From contig NZ_SCMX01000019.1 of the NCBI RefSeq assembly GCF_005503625.1, forward strand, positions 1 to 64,000: DNA of 64,000 bases. Direction: 5' to 3'. Below, in pieces: positions 25,505 through 34,324 of the stretch (the first letter of the stretch is position 1; every line of letters starts with the position of its first letter). Origin of the DNA: Cupriavidus sp. 2SB (GTDB lineage: Bacteria > Pseudomonadota > Gammaproteobacteria > Burkholderiales > Burkholderiaceae). The position numbers and the translations under genes are program-made. Under the pieces are notes generated by a model. The model was not told the origin of the DNA, ran no database searches, and was given only the letters and a program-made list of their open reading frames with translations.

Positions 25505-27628
25505 TTACGCCGCGAGCTTCGAAATGTCCGCCACGCGGTTGGCCAGGCCATGCAGCGTGGCCAGCAGCGCCAGGCGGTTGGCACGCAGCTTCGGATCCTC
25601 GGCCATCACCATGACGTCGTTGAAGAAGCGGTCCACGGCATCGCGCAGTTGGGCCAGGTCGCGCAGCGCGGCGGTGAAGTCGCCACCGGCAAAGGCCGCT
25701 TCCACGCCCGGACGCACGCGCTCGATGGCGTCATGCAGGGCACCTTCGGCGGCTTCCTGGAACAGGGCCGTATCGACGCTGCCGATGGCCTCGTCGGTCT
25801 TCTTCAGGATGTTCGTGATGCGCTTGTTGGCGGCGGCCAGCGCTTCGGCTTCAGGCAGTGCGGCAAAGGTGCGCACGGCTTCCATGCGGGCCAGCACGTC
25901 GTGCAGCGTCTGCGGCCGCAGGCTGACCACGGCTTCCACCTCGTTCGTCGTGTAGCCCTTGTCCTTCAGGTAGCCACGCACGCGGTCGTAGAGGAAGTCC
26001 GCAATGGCGTCGCCCGACGGCTTCACGGCCGGGATGCCGGCAAACGACTGGGCGGTCAGCGACAGCAGCGCGTCGATCGACACCGCCAGCGGTTTCTCGA
26101 TCAGCATGCGCAGGATGCCCAGCGCGTGGCGGCGCAGCGCGAACGGGTCTTTCTCGCCCGTCGGCTGCAGGCCGATGCCCCAGATGCCCACCAGCGTTTC
26201 GAGCTTGTCGGCCAGCGCCACGGCCGTGCTGACGTTGCCTTGGGGCAGTGCGTCGCCGGCAAAGCGCGGACGGTAATGTTCGGAGCAGGCCAGTGCCACG
26301 TCGTCGGCTTCGTCGTCATGGCGCGCGTAGTATGTGCCCATGGTGCCCTGCAGTTCGGGGAACTCACCGACCATGTCGGTCAGCAGGTCGGCCTTGGCCA
26401 GCTCGGCACCGCGCATGGCGGAAGCCTTGTCGGTCGGGGCGCCAGCGGCGTTCATCGCATCGGCGACGTGACCGGCGATCTGTTGCAGACGCTGCACGCG
26501 GTCCAACTGGGTGCCGATCTTGTTGTGATAGACCACGTTGCCGAGCAGGGGCACGCGCGAGGCCAGCGTCTTCTTGCGATCCTGATCGAAGAAAAACTTG
26601 GCATCGGCCAGCCGGGGACGGACCACGCGCTCGTTGCCGGTGATGATCGATTGCGGGGTGTCGGTCGCCAGGTTCGAGACGATCAGGAAGCGATTGCGCA
26701 AGTGGCCGGCAGCATCGGTCAGCGCAAAGTACTTCTGGTTGGTTTGCATCGTCAGGATCAGGCACTCCTGCGGCACGGCCAGGAAAGCTTCCTCGAAGTG
26801 GCAGGCGTAGACTACCGGCCATTCGACCAGCGAATTCACCTCGTCGAGCAGCGCATCGGGCATGACCACCTGATCAGCGCCGGCTTCCTTGAGCAGCGCC
26901 GTGCGGATGCGTTCGCGGCGGTCCGCATAGCTTGCCACTACGCGGCCACGCGATTCCAGCAGGCCCGCGTACTCGGCGGCGTGCGGAATCTCGATCGTGC
27001 CTTGCGACAGGAAGCGATGGCCCTGGGTGATGTTGCTGGCCTGCAGGCCGAGCACGGACACGGGCACGATCTCCGCACCGTGCAGTGCGATCAGGCTGTG
27101 TGCCGGACGCACGAAATGCACCGTGGTGCCGTCCGGCCGCTGGTAGCTCATCAGCTTGGGGATTGGCAGCTTGCCCAACGCATCGTCGAGCGCAGCTTGC
27201 AGGCCCTCGGTCAGCGACACACCCTTTGCGGTGTAGCGATGGAAGAACGCATCGGCCTTGCCATCGGAGGCGCGCTCCAGCGTCTGCCAGTCGATCTCGG
27301 CCACGCCGATGGACTTGGCGAGTGCAGCCAGCTTCTTGGCGAGCGGGGCGGTCGGCGCACCGTTTGCGTCGAGCGCCACGGTCAGCGGCAATACCTTCTC
27401 GCGCTGTTCGCGGTCCGGTGCGGTGCGTCGCACGCCGGTCACCAGTGCGGCCAGGCGGCGCGGCGTGGCGAAAGTCGTCACGGCGGCGCCTTCGTCGAGC
27501 AGGTCGCGTGCGCGGAGGCCATCGGCCAGTCCCTGTGCGAAGGTCTCGCCCAGGCGCGACAGGGCCTTGGGCGGCAGTTCCTCGGTGAACAGTTCGATCA
27601 GCAGCGAATCGGTCATGGGTTGCGACAT
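25505..27628 (-). CDS. glyS: Glycyl-tRNA synthetase beta subunit
   Basis: Tetrameric alpha2beta2 GlyRS beta chain, needed for tRNA-Gly recognition. The 707-residue product begins [22 protein letters not shown], the typical GlyS start; the upstream of two ATGs is chosen for a GGAAA about 9 bases before it. The HD-like region ([39 protein letters not shown]) and the C-terminal anticodon-binding-like domain ([28 protein letters not shown]) are present. Unusually, an unrelated secreted-protein gene is placed between it and glyQ. Confidence 0.97.
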   Translation of the reverse strand: MSQPMTDSLLIELFTEELPPKALSRLGETFAQGLADGLRARDLLDEGAAVTTFATPRRLAALVTGVRRTAPDREQREKVLPLTVALDANGAPTAPLAKKLAALAKSIGVAEIDWQTLERASDGKADAFFHRYTAKGVSLTEGLQAALDDALGKLPIPKLMSYQRPDGTTVHFVRPAHSLIALHGAEIVPVSVLGLQASNITQGHRFLSQGTIEIPHAAEYAGLLESRGRVVASYADRRERIRTALLKEAGADQVVMPDALLDEVNSLVEWPVVYACHFEEAFLAVPQECLILTMQTNQKYFALTDAAGHLRNRFLIVSNLATDTPQSIITGNERVVRPRLADAKFFFDQDRKKTLASRVPLLGNVVYHNKIGTQLDRVQRLQQIAGHVADAMNAAGAPTDKASAMRGAELAKADLLTDMVGEFPELQGTMGTYYARHDDEADDVALACSEHYRPRFAGDALPQGNVSTAVALADKLETLVGIWGIGLQPTGEKDPFALRRHALGILRMLIEKPLAVSIDALLSLTAQSFAGIPAVKPSGDAIADFLYDRVRGYLKDKGYTTNEVEAVVSLRPQTLHDVLARMEAVRTFAALPEAEALAAANKRITNILKKTDEAIGSVDTALFQEAAEGALHDAIERVRPGVEAAFAGGDFTAALRDLAQLRDAVDRFFNDVMVMAEDPKLRANRLALLATLHGLANRVADISKLAA

Positions 27629-27662
27629 GAATGCGTTTCCAGCAAGTATGGGCGACGCGCGC

Positions 27663-28295
27663 TCAGCAGCGCGGCGCGTTGTTCGGTTCTACGCCAGACA
27701 GCAGCCACAGGCCGTTCTGCTGGCGGAATTGCAGCGTGGTGTAGGCGCACTGCGCGGCCACGCCGGAGGCGCCGCGGGTGCCGGCGGCCGGAAAGCGTGC
27801 GTCGATGCGGTTCGCGCGACGGTCGTAGCGGATCTCGTCGATGCGCCCGCCCACCCAGAAATCAATCTTCTGCGGCAACTGCGCCGCCGAGTAGTAGGTG
27901 CGCACAGTGCGGCGCGAGCGGCCATTGCTCTCTTCCCACGACACCCACTGCAGCGGATAACGGATCGCGCTTTCATAGGCGCGCAGCGGCACGCGGTGCC
28001 AGCCCAGGTCTTTCGAGCCCGACAGGTCGCACGAGAACGAGCGCACGAGCTGCGTCCACTGGTCGATCGACGACAGCGCCGGGCGCCAGTGCCGCGCGAT
28101 GGCCTGCTGCAGCGTCTGCGTGTCGGCCTCGCAGATGGCGGCGAGGTCCGCCGGCAGGTACAGCGCCTGAGGCGACGGCGCCGCCGTGGTGCGAGCGGAC
28201 GCCAGTGCGCTGCCTCCCAGCGGCACGACGGCCGGCAGGGTGACGGGCAGGGCAAACGCGGCGACAGCGATCATGCCGCGCATGCGGGCCTTCAT
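27663..28295 (-). CDS. Secreted protein of unknown function between glyQ and glyS
   Basis: 210-residue protein starting MKARMRGM, its ATG overlapping the glyQ stop by 4 bases (ATGA). A signal peptide is visible ([26 protein letters not shown]). The mature protein has four Cys ([23 protein letters not shown] and the C-terminal PRC) and an ordered pattern of [61 protein letters not shown] and [16 protein letters not shown], the last suggesting an NTF2-like or lipocalin-like beta sheet. I do not recognise the family. Its coupled position makes it a genuine expressed gene but gives no functional clue. Confidence 0.82.
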   Translation of the reverse strand: MKARMRGMIAVAAFALPVTLPAVVPLGGSALASARTTAAPSPQALYLPADLAAICEADTQTLQQAIARHWRPALSSIDQWTQLVRSFSCDLSGSKDLGWHRVPLRAYESAIRYPLQWVSWEESNGRSRRTVRTYYSAAQLPQKIDFWVGGRIDEIRYDRRANRIDARFPAAGTRGASGVAAQCAYTTLQFRQQNGLWLLSGVEPNNAPRC

Positions 28296-29245
28296 GCGCG
28301 AACCCCGTTGCCGCACATCGGGAAGCCCAGGGCCTCGCGCGAATCGTAGTAAGCCTGCGCCACCGAGCGCGACAGGTTGCGGATGCGGCCGATATAGGCT
28401 GCGCGCTCCGTTACCGAGATCGCGCCGCGTGCATCCAGCAGGTTGAACGTGTGCGCGGCCTTGAGTACCTGTTCGTAGGCAGGCAGGGCCAGGCGCGTGT
28501 CGGTGGCCTTCGGCGTGCCGTCCTCGTTCTTCTCGCCCGTATCGCCCATCAGGCGTTTGGCTTCGCCCTCGTGCTCGGCGAAGTGGCGGAACAGGATTTC
28601 GGTATTGCTGTGCTCGAAGTTGTAGGTGGACTGCTCCACCTCGTTCTGGTGGTACACGTCGCCGTAGGTCAGGCGGCGCGTCTCGCCGTTTTCTTCCCAC
28701 TCGGTCCAGACCAGGTCGTAGACGTTCTCGACCTTCTGCAGGTACATGGCCAGACGCTCGATACCGTAGGTGATCTCGCCGGTGATTGGCTTGCAGTCGA
28801 TGCCACCCACTTGCTGGAAGTACGTGAACTGGGTCACTTCCATGCCGTTGAGCCAGACTTCCCAGCCCAGGCCCCAGGCGCCGAGCGTCGGGTTCTCCCA
28901 GTCGTCCTCGACAAAGCGGATGTCGTTCTGCTTGAGGTCCAGCCCCAGGGCTTCCAGCGAGCCGAGGTACAGGTCGAGGATGTTCTCGGGTGCAGGCTTG
29001 AGCACTACCTGATACTGGTAATAGTGCTGCAGACGGTTCGGATTCTCACCGTAGCGGCCGTCCTTGGGGCGGCGCGACGGCTGCACATAGGCCGCGCGCC
29101 ACGGTTCCGGGCCAATGGCGCGCAGGAAGGTGTGCACGTGCGACGTGCCGGCGCCAACCTCCAGATCGATCGGTTGCAGCAATGCGCAACCCTGCCGGTC
29201 CCAATAGGCCTGCAGGGTCAGAATCATTTGTTGGAAGGTCAGCAT
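28292..29245 (-). CDS. glyQ: Glycyl-tRNA synthetase alpha subunit
   Basis: Catalytic class II subunit of the alpha2beta2 GlyRS. The product is 317 residues from [25 protein letters not shown]; an in-frame ATG ten codons upstream gives an odd Phe-rich leader and is rejected. Conserved blocks include [69 protein letters not shown] and [14 protein letters not shown]. The stop overlaps the start of the following secreted-protein gene. Confidence 0.98.
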   Translation of the reverse strand: MLTFQQMILTLQAYWDRQGCALLQPIDLEVGAGTSHVHTFLRAIGPEPWRAAYVQPSRRPKDGRYGENPNRLQHYYQYQVVLKPAPENILDLYLGSLEALGLDLKQNDIRFVEDDWENPTLGAWGLGWEVWLNGMEVTQFTYFQQVGGIDCKPITGEITYGIERLAMYLQKVENVYDLVWTEWEENGETRRLTYGDVYHQNEVEQSTYNFEHSNTEILFRHFAEHEGEAKRLMGDTGEKNEDGTPKATDTRLALPAYEQVLKAAHTFNLLDARGAISVTERAAYIGRIRNLSRSVAQAYYDSREALGFPMCGNGVRA

Positions 29246-29464
29246 AGGGAGACAAAAAAAGAAGCTGGCGGGCAAGTTCCGGATACGGCTCGGGACGGGT
29301 TTGCCAAACCCCGAATTCTATCGGGTTTTTGACCCGGACCCGTCCCGAACAGAGAGGAAAACCGTGAGGCAGGGCACGGATCGTGCATGGAGAGCATTGT
29401 CGGCATTGCGCAACGGCTCGGGTAAATCCCGATCCGGGATTCAGAATCGTCCCATAGGTGCCGA

Positions 29465-29484
29465 TACCGTTTTTGTATACAGTG
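29465..29484 (+). promoter_or_regulatory. LexA-like box (one mismatch)
   Basis: TACCGTTTTTGTATACAGTG differs from the CTGT-N8-ACAG LexA core only by C for T in the left half, and closely resembles the perfect box upstream of recA in this window. It lies 131 bases upstream of the small ORF at 29616 and 220 bases upstream of glyQ on the other strand. Binding is inferred by similarity only. Confidence 0.4.
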
Positions 29485-29615
29485 GAATTACGCAGCCGAC
29501 GCATGCAAATCAAACGGCTGCAAGCCGAACCGCCATTTGGGGTGATTCTGGCCGGCAATGTCCGGTGCAAGAAAACGGTTCGGGATGAACGAAGAACTAT
29601 TTTTGGGGATTGGTC

Positions 29616-29708
29616 ATGTCGCTTCTTTCTCGCAAGCCTTATGTTGTCGCCATCGTCGTGATGGTGGCCGCCGCAGCGGTCTCGATGGCAACGTCGCTGG
29701 CCAGCTAA
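29616..29708 (+). CDS. Possible 30-residue single-span membrane peptide
   Basis: ATG to TAA reads MSLLSRKPYV then a hydrophobic run VAIVVMVAAAAVSMA ending TSLAS: 30 residues with two basic residues before one predicted membrane helix. A GGGGA lies 6 bases upstream of the ATG. It is the only plus-strand candidate in a 16-kb minus-strand block. The size and shape resemble SOS-linked small membrane peptides such as TisB, and a LexA-like box lies upstream, but there is no sequence homology that I can claim. It could be a chance ORF, since short frames are common and GC-rich DNA easily encodes Ala/Val runs. Confidence 0.4.
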   Translation: MSLLSRKPYVVAIVVMVAAAAVSMATSLAS

Positions 29709-29742
29709 GCAGCAAAACAGCCGAGGGTCCGCGGAGGATGCC

Positions 29743-31395
29743 TCAGGCCGGCCGCCGCGCACGCCGTGCGCGGAAGGCCAGGCCCAGCACGAGTACGCAA
29801 CCGGCCAGCACTGGTACGTTGCCCCAGCGGATATAGGGCGTCAGCCCCTGCATGCCCTGGACTTCCGCCGCCAGCGTACCGACCTCGAAAGTCGGCAGGG
29901 CCGCCTGGACGCTGCCGTCCGGCCGGACTACGGCCGTCATTCCCGTATTGGTGGCGCGCAGCATCGGGCGGCGCATTTCCAGCGCACGCATGCGCGAGAT
30001 CTGCAGATGCTGGTCCAGCGCGATGGTGTCGCCGAACCAGGCCAGGTTAGTCACGTTGGCCAGCAGGTTGGCGGGCGTGGGCTGGTTCCTAAGCGTCTCG
30101 GCGATTTCCTCGCCGAACAGATCCTCGTAGCAGATGTTCGGCGCCACGTGGATGCCGCGCACCGGTACAGCCGGTTGGTCGAGCGTGCCGCGTCGGAAAT
30201 CTCCGAGCGGCATCTTCATCATGTCCACGAACCAGTGGAAGCCAAACGGGATGAACTCGCCGAAGGGCACCAGATGGTGCTTGTTGTAGCGATAGAGCTG
30301 TTCCTGTTCCGGCCCGATGGCAAATACGCTGTTTGTAAAATCTACGGGCGAATCTGCGCCGGCCGCACCGAACACGACCGTGGTGCCCGTCTTTTCCATA
30401 TAGCCGCGCACCGCCTGGGCGATGTCCATCGGCAGTTCCTGGAGGATGATCGGGAACGCGGTCTCGGGCGTCACCACAAGGTCTGCCGGCGCTGCCGTGA
30501 TCAGGTCGCGATAGAGTTCCAGCGAGCGCTGGATGCCGGCGGGTTCGAACTTGATGTCCTGCGCCACGTTGCCCTGCAGCAGCCGTACCGAGAGTGGCTT
30601 GCCGATCGGCGTGGTGTAGGCGATGCCCGCCAGGCCGATGCCGCCCCCCAGTGTTGCCACGATCACACCCGCCGACCAGCCGGCGGTCGTTGTCGCGCCA
30701 GCTTCGCTGCGCCTCAGCCAGGCCCGAACGCCCGTAGCGAGTAGGGCCGCGAGGCTCGCGGCAAGGAATGTGATGCCGTAGACGCCAAACAGCGGGGCGA
30801 AGCCTGCTAGCGGACCATTCGTATGCGGATAGCCGCTGCCAAGCCACGGGAATCCTGTGAACACCACGCCGCGCAACCATTCGGACAGCGCCCAGGCGGC
30901 GCCAAATGCCAGCGCAGCTAGCATGCCGTGACGATTGCGTTGCGTGAGCCAGTGCCAGACCCCGGCCGCCAGCGCCGGCCAGATCGACAAATAACCAGCG
31001 AACAGCACCACGGCAAATGCGGCCATCCAGGCCGGCATCTCGCCGTAGACGTGCATGCTGATATAGAGCCACCAGATACCGGACAGGAACCAGCCCAGGC
31101 CGAACGCGTAGGCCGTAGCCGCCGCTGCGCGCGGACGCGGTGCGCCTGCGATCAGGGCAAACAGGCCGGATAGCGCCAGCAGTTGCAGCCACCACCAGTC
31201 ATGCGGGGCGAAGGCTTGCGTATGCGCCACGCCCAGGACGGCGGCGATCAGGAGACGAAACCACTGACTGCTGCGGGAGGTGGCTTGCAAGGCTTCCGGG
31301 GTGTGCGGGGAGTGGGAGGGCGACGCGCTGGCGCCGCCGCTGGCTGGCTCGGTGCGACGGGTACCCACGGCATCGGGCGTGCCGAACCGCTTCAT
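29743..31395 (-). CDS. lnt: Apolipoprotein N-acyltransferase Lnt
   Basis: Adds the third acyl chain to the N-terminal Cys of lipoproteins in the inner membrane. The 550-residue product has a variable 40-residue N-terminus, six or more membrane helices and a nitrilase-type periplasmic domain. The catalytic triad is visible as Glu in VTPETAFPII, Lys in the YRYNKHHLVPFGEF region and Cys in NICYEDLFGEE. A final helix (VPVLAGCVLVLGLAFRARRARR) ends it. The ATG overlaps the corC stop by 4 bases; corC-lnt coupling is widely conserved. Confidence 0.97.
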   Translation of the reverse strand: MKRFGTPDAVGTRRTEPASGGASASPSHSPHTPEALQATSRSSQWFRLLIAAVLGVAHTQAFAPHDWWWLQLLALSGLFALIAGAPRPRAAAATAYAFGLGWFLSGIWWLYISMHVYGEMPAWMAAFAVVLFAGYLSIWPALAAGVWHWLTQRNRHGMLAALAFGAAWALSEWLRGVVFTGFPWLGSGYPHTNGPLAGFAPLFGVYGITFLAASLAALLATGVRAWLRRSEAGATTTAGWSAGVIVATLGGGIGLAGIAYTTPIGKPLSVRLLQGNVAQDIKFEPAGIQRSLELYRDLITAAPADLVVTPETAFPIILQELPMDIAQAVRGYMEKTGTTVVFGAAGADSPVDFTNSVFAIGPEQEQLYRYNKHHLVPFGEFIPFGFHWFVDMMKMPLGDFRRGTLDQPAVPVRGIHVAPNICYEDLFGEEIAETLRNQPTPANLLANVTNLAWFGDTIALDQHLQISRMRALEMRRPMLRATNTGMTAVVRPDGSVQAALPTFEVGTLAAEVQGMQGLTPYIRWGNVPVLAGCVLVLGLAFRARRARRPA

Positions 31396-32279
31396 GCCTC
31401 AGCCATGCCGTCGACTTCGGCAGGCGTCTCGCGCCGTACCTGGAGCAGGTGGACCTGACGGGCATCGGCCCGCAGGACCTCGAAGCGGATCGGTGGCAAT
31501 GTGATGACTTCGCCGCGATGCGGCACATGGCCGACGTGGTTCGTCAGCAGTCCGCCCACCGTATCGACATCGTCGTCCGGGAATGCCGTGCCAAACGCTT
31601 CGTTGAACTGTTCGATCTCGGTGAGGCCATGCACGCGCCAGGCGCCGTCGGCGGTTGGCAGGATCTTGTCCAGGTCCTCGTCGAGGTCGAACTCATCCTC
31701 GATATCGCCCACGATCTGTTCCAGCACGTCCTCGATGGTGACTAGGCCCGCCACGCCGCCGTACTCGTCGACCACGATCGCGATGTGATTGCGGTTGATG
31801 CGGAACTCGCGCAGCAGGATATTCAGCCGCTTCGACTCGGGAATGAACACGGCGGGGCGCAGCGCCTCGCGCAGGTCGAACGTGTCATCCGTGTAGTAGC
31901 GCAGCAGATCCTTGGCCAGCAGGATGCCGATGACGTTGTCGCGATTCCCTTCGTACACCGGAAAGCGCGAGTGCGCCGTCTGCTGCATGTAGGGAATGAA
32001 CGCTTCTGGGGCATCGGCGACGTTGACCGCATCCATCTGGGAGCGGGGCACCATGATGTCGCGTGCGGTCAATTCGGAGACCTGGAACACCCCCTCGATC
32101 ATCGAAAGCGAATCGGCGTCGATCAGGTTGCGCTCGTGGGCATCCTGCAACACTTCGAGCAATTCGGCGCGGGTGTCTGGCTCGGGGGAAATGAAATCGG
32201 AGAGGCGTTCGAGAAGGGATCTAGGGCGATCCGTCTGCTTGAAGTTGGCAGATTTCGAACTGGGATAGGGGTCGTTCAT
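31392..32279 (-). CDS. corC: CorC/HlyC-family CBS-domain protein
   Basis: Cytosolic CBS-pair protein historically linked to Mg/Co efflux via CorA (E. coli YbeX). The 295-residue product starts MNDPYPSSK; the longer open frame upstream runs through the repeat at 32385 and is not coding. The first CBS motif follows DIMVPRSQMDAV, the second includes NHIAIVVDEYGGVAGLVTIEDVLEQIVGDIEDEFD (about 170-205), and the CorC/HlyC C-terminal domain ends with VDTVGGLLTNHVGHVPHRGEV. It is coupled to lnt. The usual ybeY-ybeX link here is interrupted by a 256-base gap with a composite repeat. Confidence 0.95.
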   Translation of the reverse strand: MNDPYPSSKSANFKQTDRPRSLLERLSDFISPEPDTRAELLEVLQDAHERNLIDADSLSMIEGVFQVSELTARDIMVPRSQMDAVNVADAPEAFIPYMQQTAHSRFPVYEGNRDNVIGILLAKDLLRYYTDDTFDLREALRPAVFIPESKRLNILLREFRINRNHIAIVVDEYGGVAGLVTIEDVLEQIVGDIEDEFDLDEDLDKILPTADGAWRVHGLTEIEQFNEAFGTAFPDDDVDTVGGLLTNHVGHVPHRGEVITLPPIRFEVLRADARQVHLLQVRRETPAEVDGMAEA

Positions 32280-32384
32280 GTCGCGGCTAGCGCGTGGTGG
32301 AGATCGCTTGAAGCATACACTAAAAGGCTTGCAGCCCCGTGACGGGGGGATGACGGTGGCGTATGAGGCTCTTCCGGGGAGAAC

Positions 32385-32516
32385 GCTCCCCTCTCCCACA
32401 AAGTGGGAGAGGGGTTGGGGGAGAGGGTAGGAGGCTCTGCTTGCCGACCTGCAGCAATTTGAACCGCTGGCCCTCTCCCCCTGCCCCTCTCCCGCCCGGC
32501 GGGAGAGGGGAGCAAA
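32385..32516. repeat. Composite CTCTCCC repeat, full copy C (inverted)
   Basis: Reverse complement of the orientation of copies at 21701 and 62132. Terminal hairpins GCTCCCCTCTCCCAC/GTGGGAGAGGGG and CCCCTCTCCCGCC/GGCGGGAGAGGGGAGC flank a core which, inverted, reads GGTTCAAATTGCTGCAGGTC then GGCAAGCAGAGCCTCC. The core hairpin stem is kept by a G-U type pair (TTGCTG/CGGCAA). It separates ybeY from corC on the minus strand. Confidence 0.9.
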
Positions 32517-32535
32517 CACTGAGCAGGTCAGCGCC

Positions 32536-33297
32536 TTAGATCTCCCGCACCGGCTGATAAGGATCGCTGTACCCCAGCGCCTGCAGCGTCTCCGTTTCAA
32601 TCGCTTCCATCTCTTCGGCGTCGGTGTCGTCGTCGTGCTCGTAGCCCTGGGCGTGCAGCACGCCGTGGACGATCAGGTGTGCGTAGTGGGCTTCCAGCGG
32701 CTTGTTCTGTTCGCGGGCCTCGGCTTCCACCACGGGGCAGCACAGCACGATATCGCCGCTCACCGGATCGTCGGCGGTCTCCGCATAGGCGAAGGTCAGG
32801 ACGTTGGTGGCGTAATCCTTGCCGCGATAGGTGCGGTTCAGCGTGCGGCCTTCTTCCTCGTCGACGAAGCGCACGGTCAGCGTGGCGTCTTCATACAGGG
32901 CGGATTTCACCCACTTTTCGATCTGGCGGCGGCTCGGCATTCCCGCGCGCTTGGCCGTGGCCTGTCCGTGCTGTACGTCGAGATCGACTTCCGGCGGCGT
33001 GGCCGGCGTGCCCGTGGTGGTCACGATCGGCGTGGCGGTGACGGCCACCGACAGCGCGTCGCTGTTGTCCGGGCGAACCAGCAGGCCAGCCTGTTGATGC
33101 GGGTCGGTGTGTTCGGCGAGCAGTGCCACCACGCCGTCCTCGGCTTGCGACAGATCCAGCGTCAGGCTGCGGCCATCGGCCAGCTGGACGCGCAGCGCAT
33201 GGGCGGATGCCTTGCGCGCGCGGCCCTCGGCGTCGAACAGCACCAGGCTGGCGGATTTCTTGTTCGAGGTCTGGGTGTTGGGGGACTTCTTGGTCAA
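32536..33297 (-). CDS. ybeY: Endoribonuclease YbeY with long N-terminal extension
   Basis: Zn-dependent RNase involved in 16S rRNA 3' maturation and ribosome quality control. The zinc motif [12 protein letters not shown] is at residues 211-222 and the typical [16 protein letters not shown] precedes it. At 253 residues it is about 100 longer than E. coli YbeY (155). The canonical part begins near residue 102 ([11 protein letters not shown]). Residues 15-90 form an extra block with two beta-hairpin-like segments ([55 protein letters not shown]) followed by a Thr/Pro linker. Its ATG is 2 bases from the phoH stop, so the extension is in the natural operon reading frame. Confidence 0.93.
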   Translation of the reverse strand: MTKKSPNTQTSNKKSASLVLFDAEGRARKASAHALRVQLADGRSLTLDLSQAEDGVVALLAEHTDPHQQAGLLVRPDNSDALSVAVTATPIVTTTGTPATPPEVDLDVQHGQATAKRAGMPSRRQIEKWVKSALYEDATLTVRFVDEEEGRTLNRTYRGKDYATNVLTFAYAETADDPVSGDIVLCCPVVEAEAREQNKPLEAHYAHLIVHGVLHAQGYEHDDDTDAEEMEAIETETLQALGYSDPYQPVREI

Positions 33298-33299
33298 GA

Positions 33300-34295
33300 T
33301 CAGGCGTCCTTGTGCTGGGCGTGATATTCGTCATAAGCCTCGACGATGCGCGCCACCAGGGGATGGCGCACCACGTCGATGCTGGTAAAGCGGGTGCACG
33401 ACACTCCGCGCACATCGCGCAACACGTGCTGCGCTTCCACGAGGCCGCTCTTCTGGCCGCGCGGGAGGTCGATCTGCGTGGTGTCGCCGGTGATCACGGC
33501 TTTGGAACCAAAGCCGATCCGCGTCAGGAACATCTTCATCTGTTCCGGCGTGGTGTTCTGGGCTTCGTCGAGGATGATGAACGCATGGTTCAGCGTGCGG
33601 CCGCGCATATAGGCAAGCGGCGCAATCTCGATCATCTGGCGCTCGAACATCTTTTGCGTGCGATCGAAACCCAGCAGGTCGTACAGCGCGTCGTAGAGCG
33701 GGCGCAGGTACGGGTCCACCTTCTGTGCCAGGTCGCCGGGCAGGAAGCCCAGACGTTCGCCCGCTTCCACGGCCGGGCGCGTCAGTACGATGCGCTTGAC
33801 CGCGTCGCGTTCCAGCGCATCGACGGCGCAGGCCACGGCCAGGTAGGTCTTGCCCGTGCCCGCCGGCCCGATGCCGAGCGACAGGTCGTGCGACAGGATG
33901 CTGCGAAGGTATTCGCGCTGCATCGCCGTGCGGCCCTGCAGACCGGTGCGTCGCGTCTGCAGCACCGGCGATTCGTCATCGGCACTGGCCGAGGACCCTT
34001 CGCCGTTGCCCGGCAGGTAGGCACCGTGCGCCGCGATCTGGCGGGCTTCCACGAGGCCGAGCTGGATGTCGTCCACCGACAGCTCCACCTTTGTATTGTT
34101 GTAGAAGCGCTCCAGTGCCAGCGCCGCATCCTGCGCGCGTTCGCCGCGCACGGTCATGCGGTGGCCGCGGCGCTGGATGGTCACGTCGAGGGCCTGCTCG
34201 ATCTGGCGCAGGTTCTCGTCGAGCGGTCCGCACAGGTTCTGCAGGCGCGTGTTGTCGTCCCTGGGGGCGACGAATTCAGCGGTCGGAACTTTCAT
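33300..34295 (-). CDS. phoH: PhoH-family ATPase (PhoL)
   Basis: Cytoplasmic PhoH-like P-loop ATPase, associated with YbeY in RNA metabolism. The start MKVPTAEF gives 331 residues. A KH-like N-terminal part ([17 protein letters not shown]) precedes the PhoH domain, with Walker [14 protein letters not shown] (about 140-152), Walker [24 protein letters not shown] and the [11 protein letters not shown] motif. It is 29 bases downstream of miaB and 2 bases upstream of ybeY, the conserved miaB-phoH-ybeY-corC-lnt order. Confidence 0.95.
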   Translation of the reverse strand: MKVPTAEFVAPRDDNTRLQNLCGPLDENLRQIEQALDVTIQRRGHRMTVRGERAQDAALALERFYNNTKVELSVDDIQLGLVEARQIAAHGAYLPGNGEGSSASADDESPVLQTRRTGLQGRTAMQREYLRSILSHDLSLGIGPAGTGKTYLAVACAVDALERDAVKRIVLTRPAVEAGERLGFLPGDLAQKVDPYLRPLYDALYDLLGFDRTQKMFERQMIEIAPLAYMRGRTLNHAFIILDEAQNTTPEQMKMFLTRIGFGSKAVITGDTTQIDLPRGQKSGLVEAQHVLRDVRGVSCTRFTSIDVVRHPLVARIVEAYDEYHAQHKDA

Positions 34296-34324
34296 GGAAT
34301 CCTGAATGGGCGCGGTGGGCTTGC

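Larger units (their letters stand above)
29246..29742. other. Gene-poor, less GC-rich gap between lnt and glyQ
   Basis: About 500 bases with lower GC than the surroundings. From left to right: an inverted repeat GGGTTTGCCAAACCC (29297-29311); an overlapping hairpin CCCGA-ATTCTA-TCGGG followed by TTTTT (29310-29330), which would terminate plus-strand transcription; a 7-bp inverted repeat AATCCCG-ATC-CGGGATT (29425-29441); the LexA-like site at 29465; and a possible 30-codon gene at 29616. The glyQ promoter must also lie here, but I see no clear sigma-70 pair for it. Confidence 0.6.

Noticed and set aside
24878-28243. Very long open frame on the plus strand opposite gmhB and glyS
   Set aside because: It is antisense to well-supported genes, is rich in His/Arg/Gln/Val with no domain, and is explained by GC-rich third codon positions.
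29246-29340. T-box leader for glyQ
   Set aside because: No T-box sequence and this class is not expected in betaproteobacteria; the hairpin with T-run faces the plus strand, away from glyQ.
32280-32600. Upstream extension of corC through the repeat
   Set aside because: The frame stays open by chance through the composite repeat; the encoded residues are not conserved-looking and the ATG at 32279 gives the normal CorC start.
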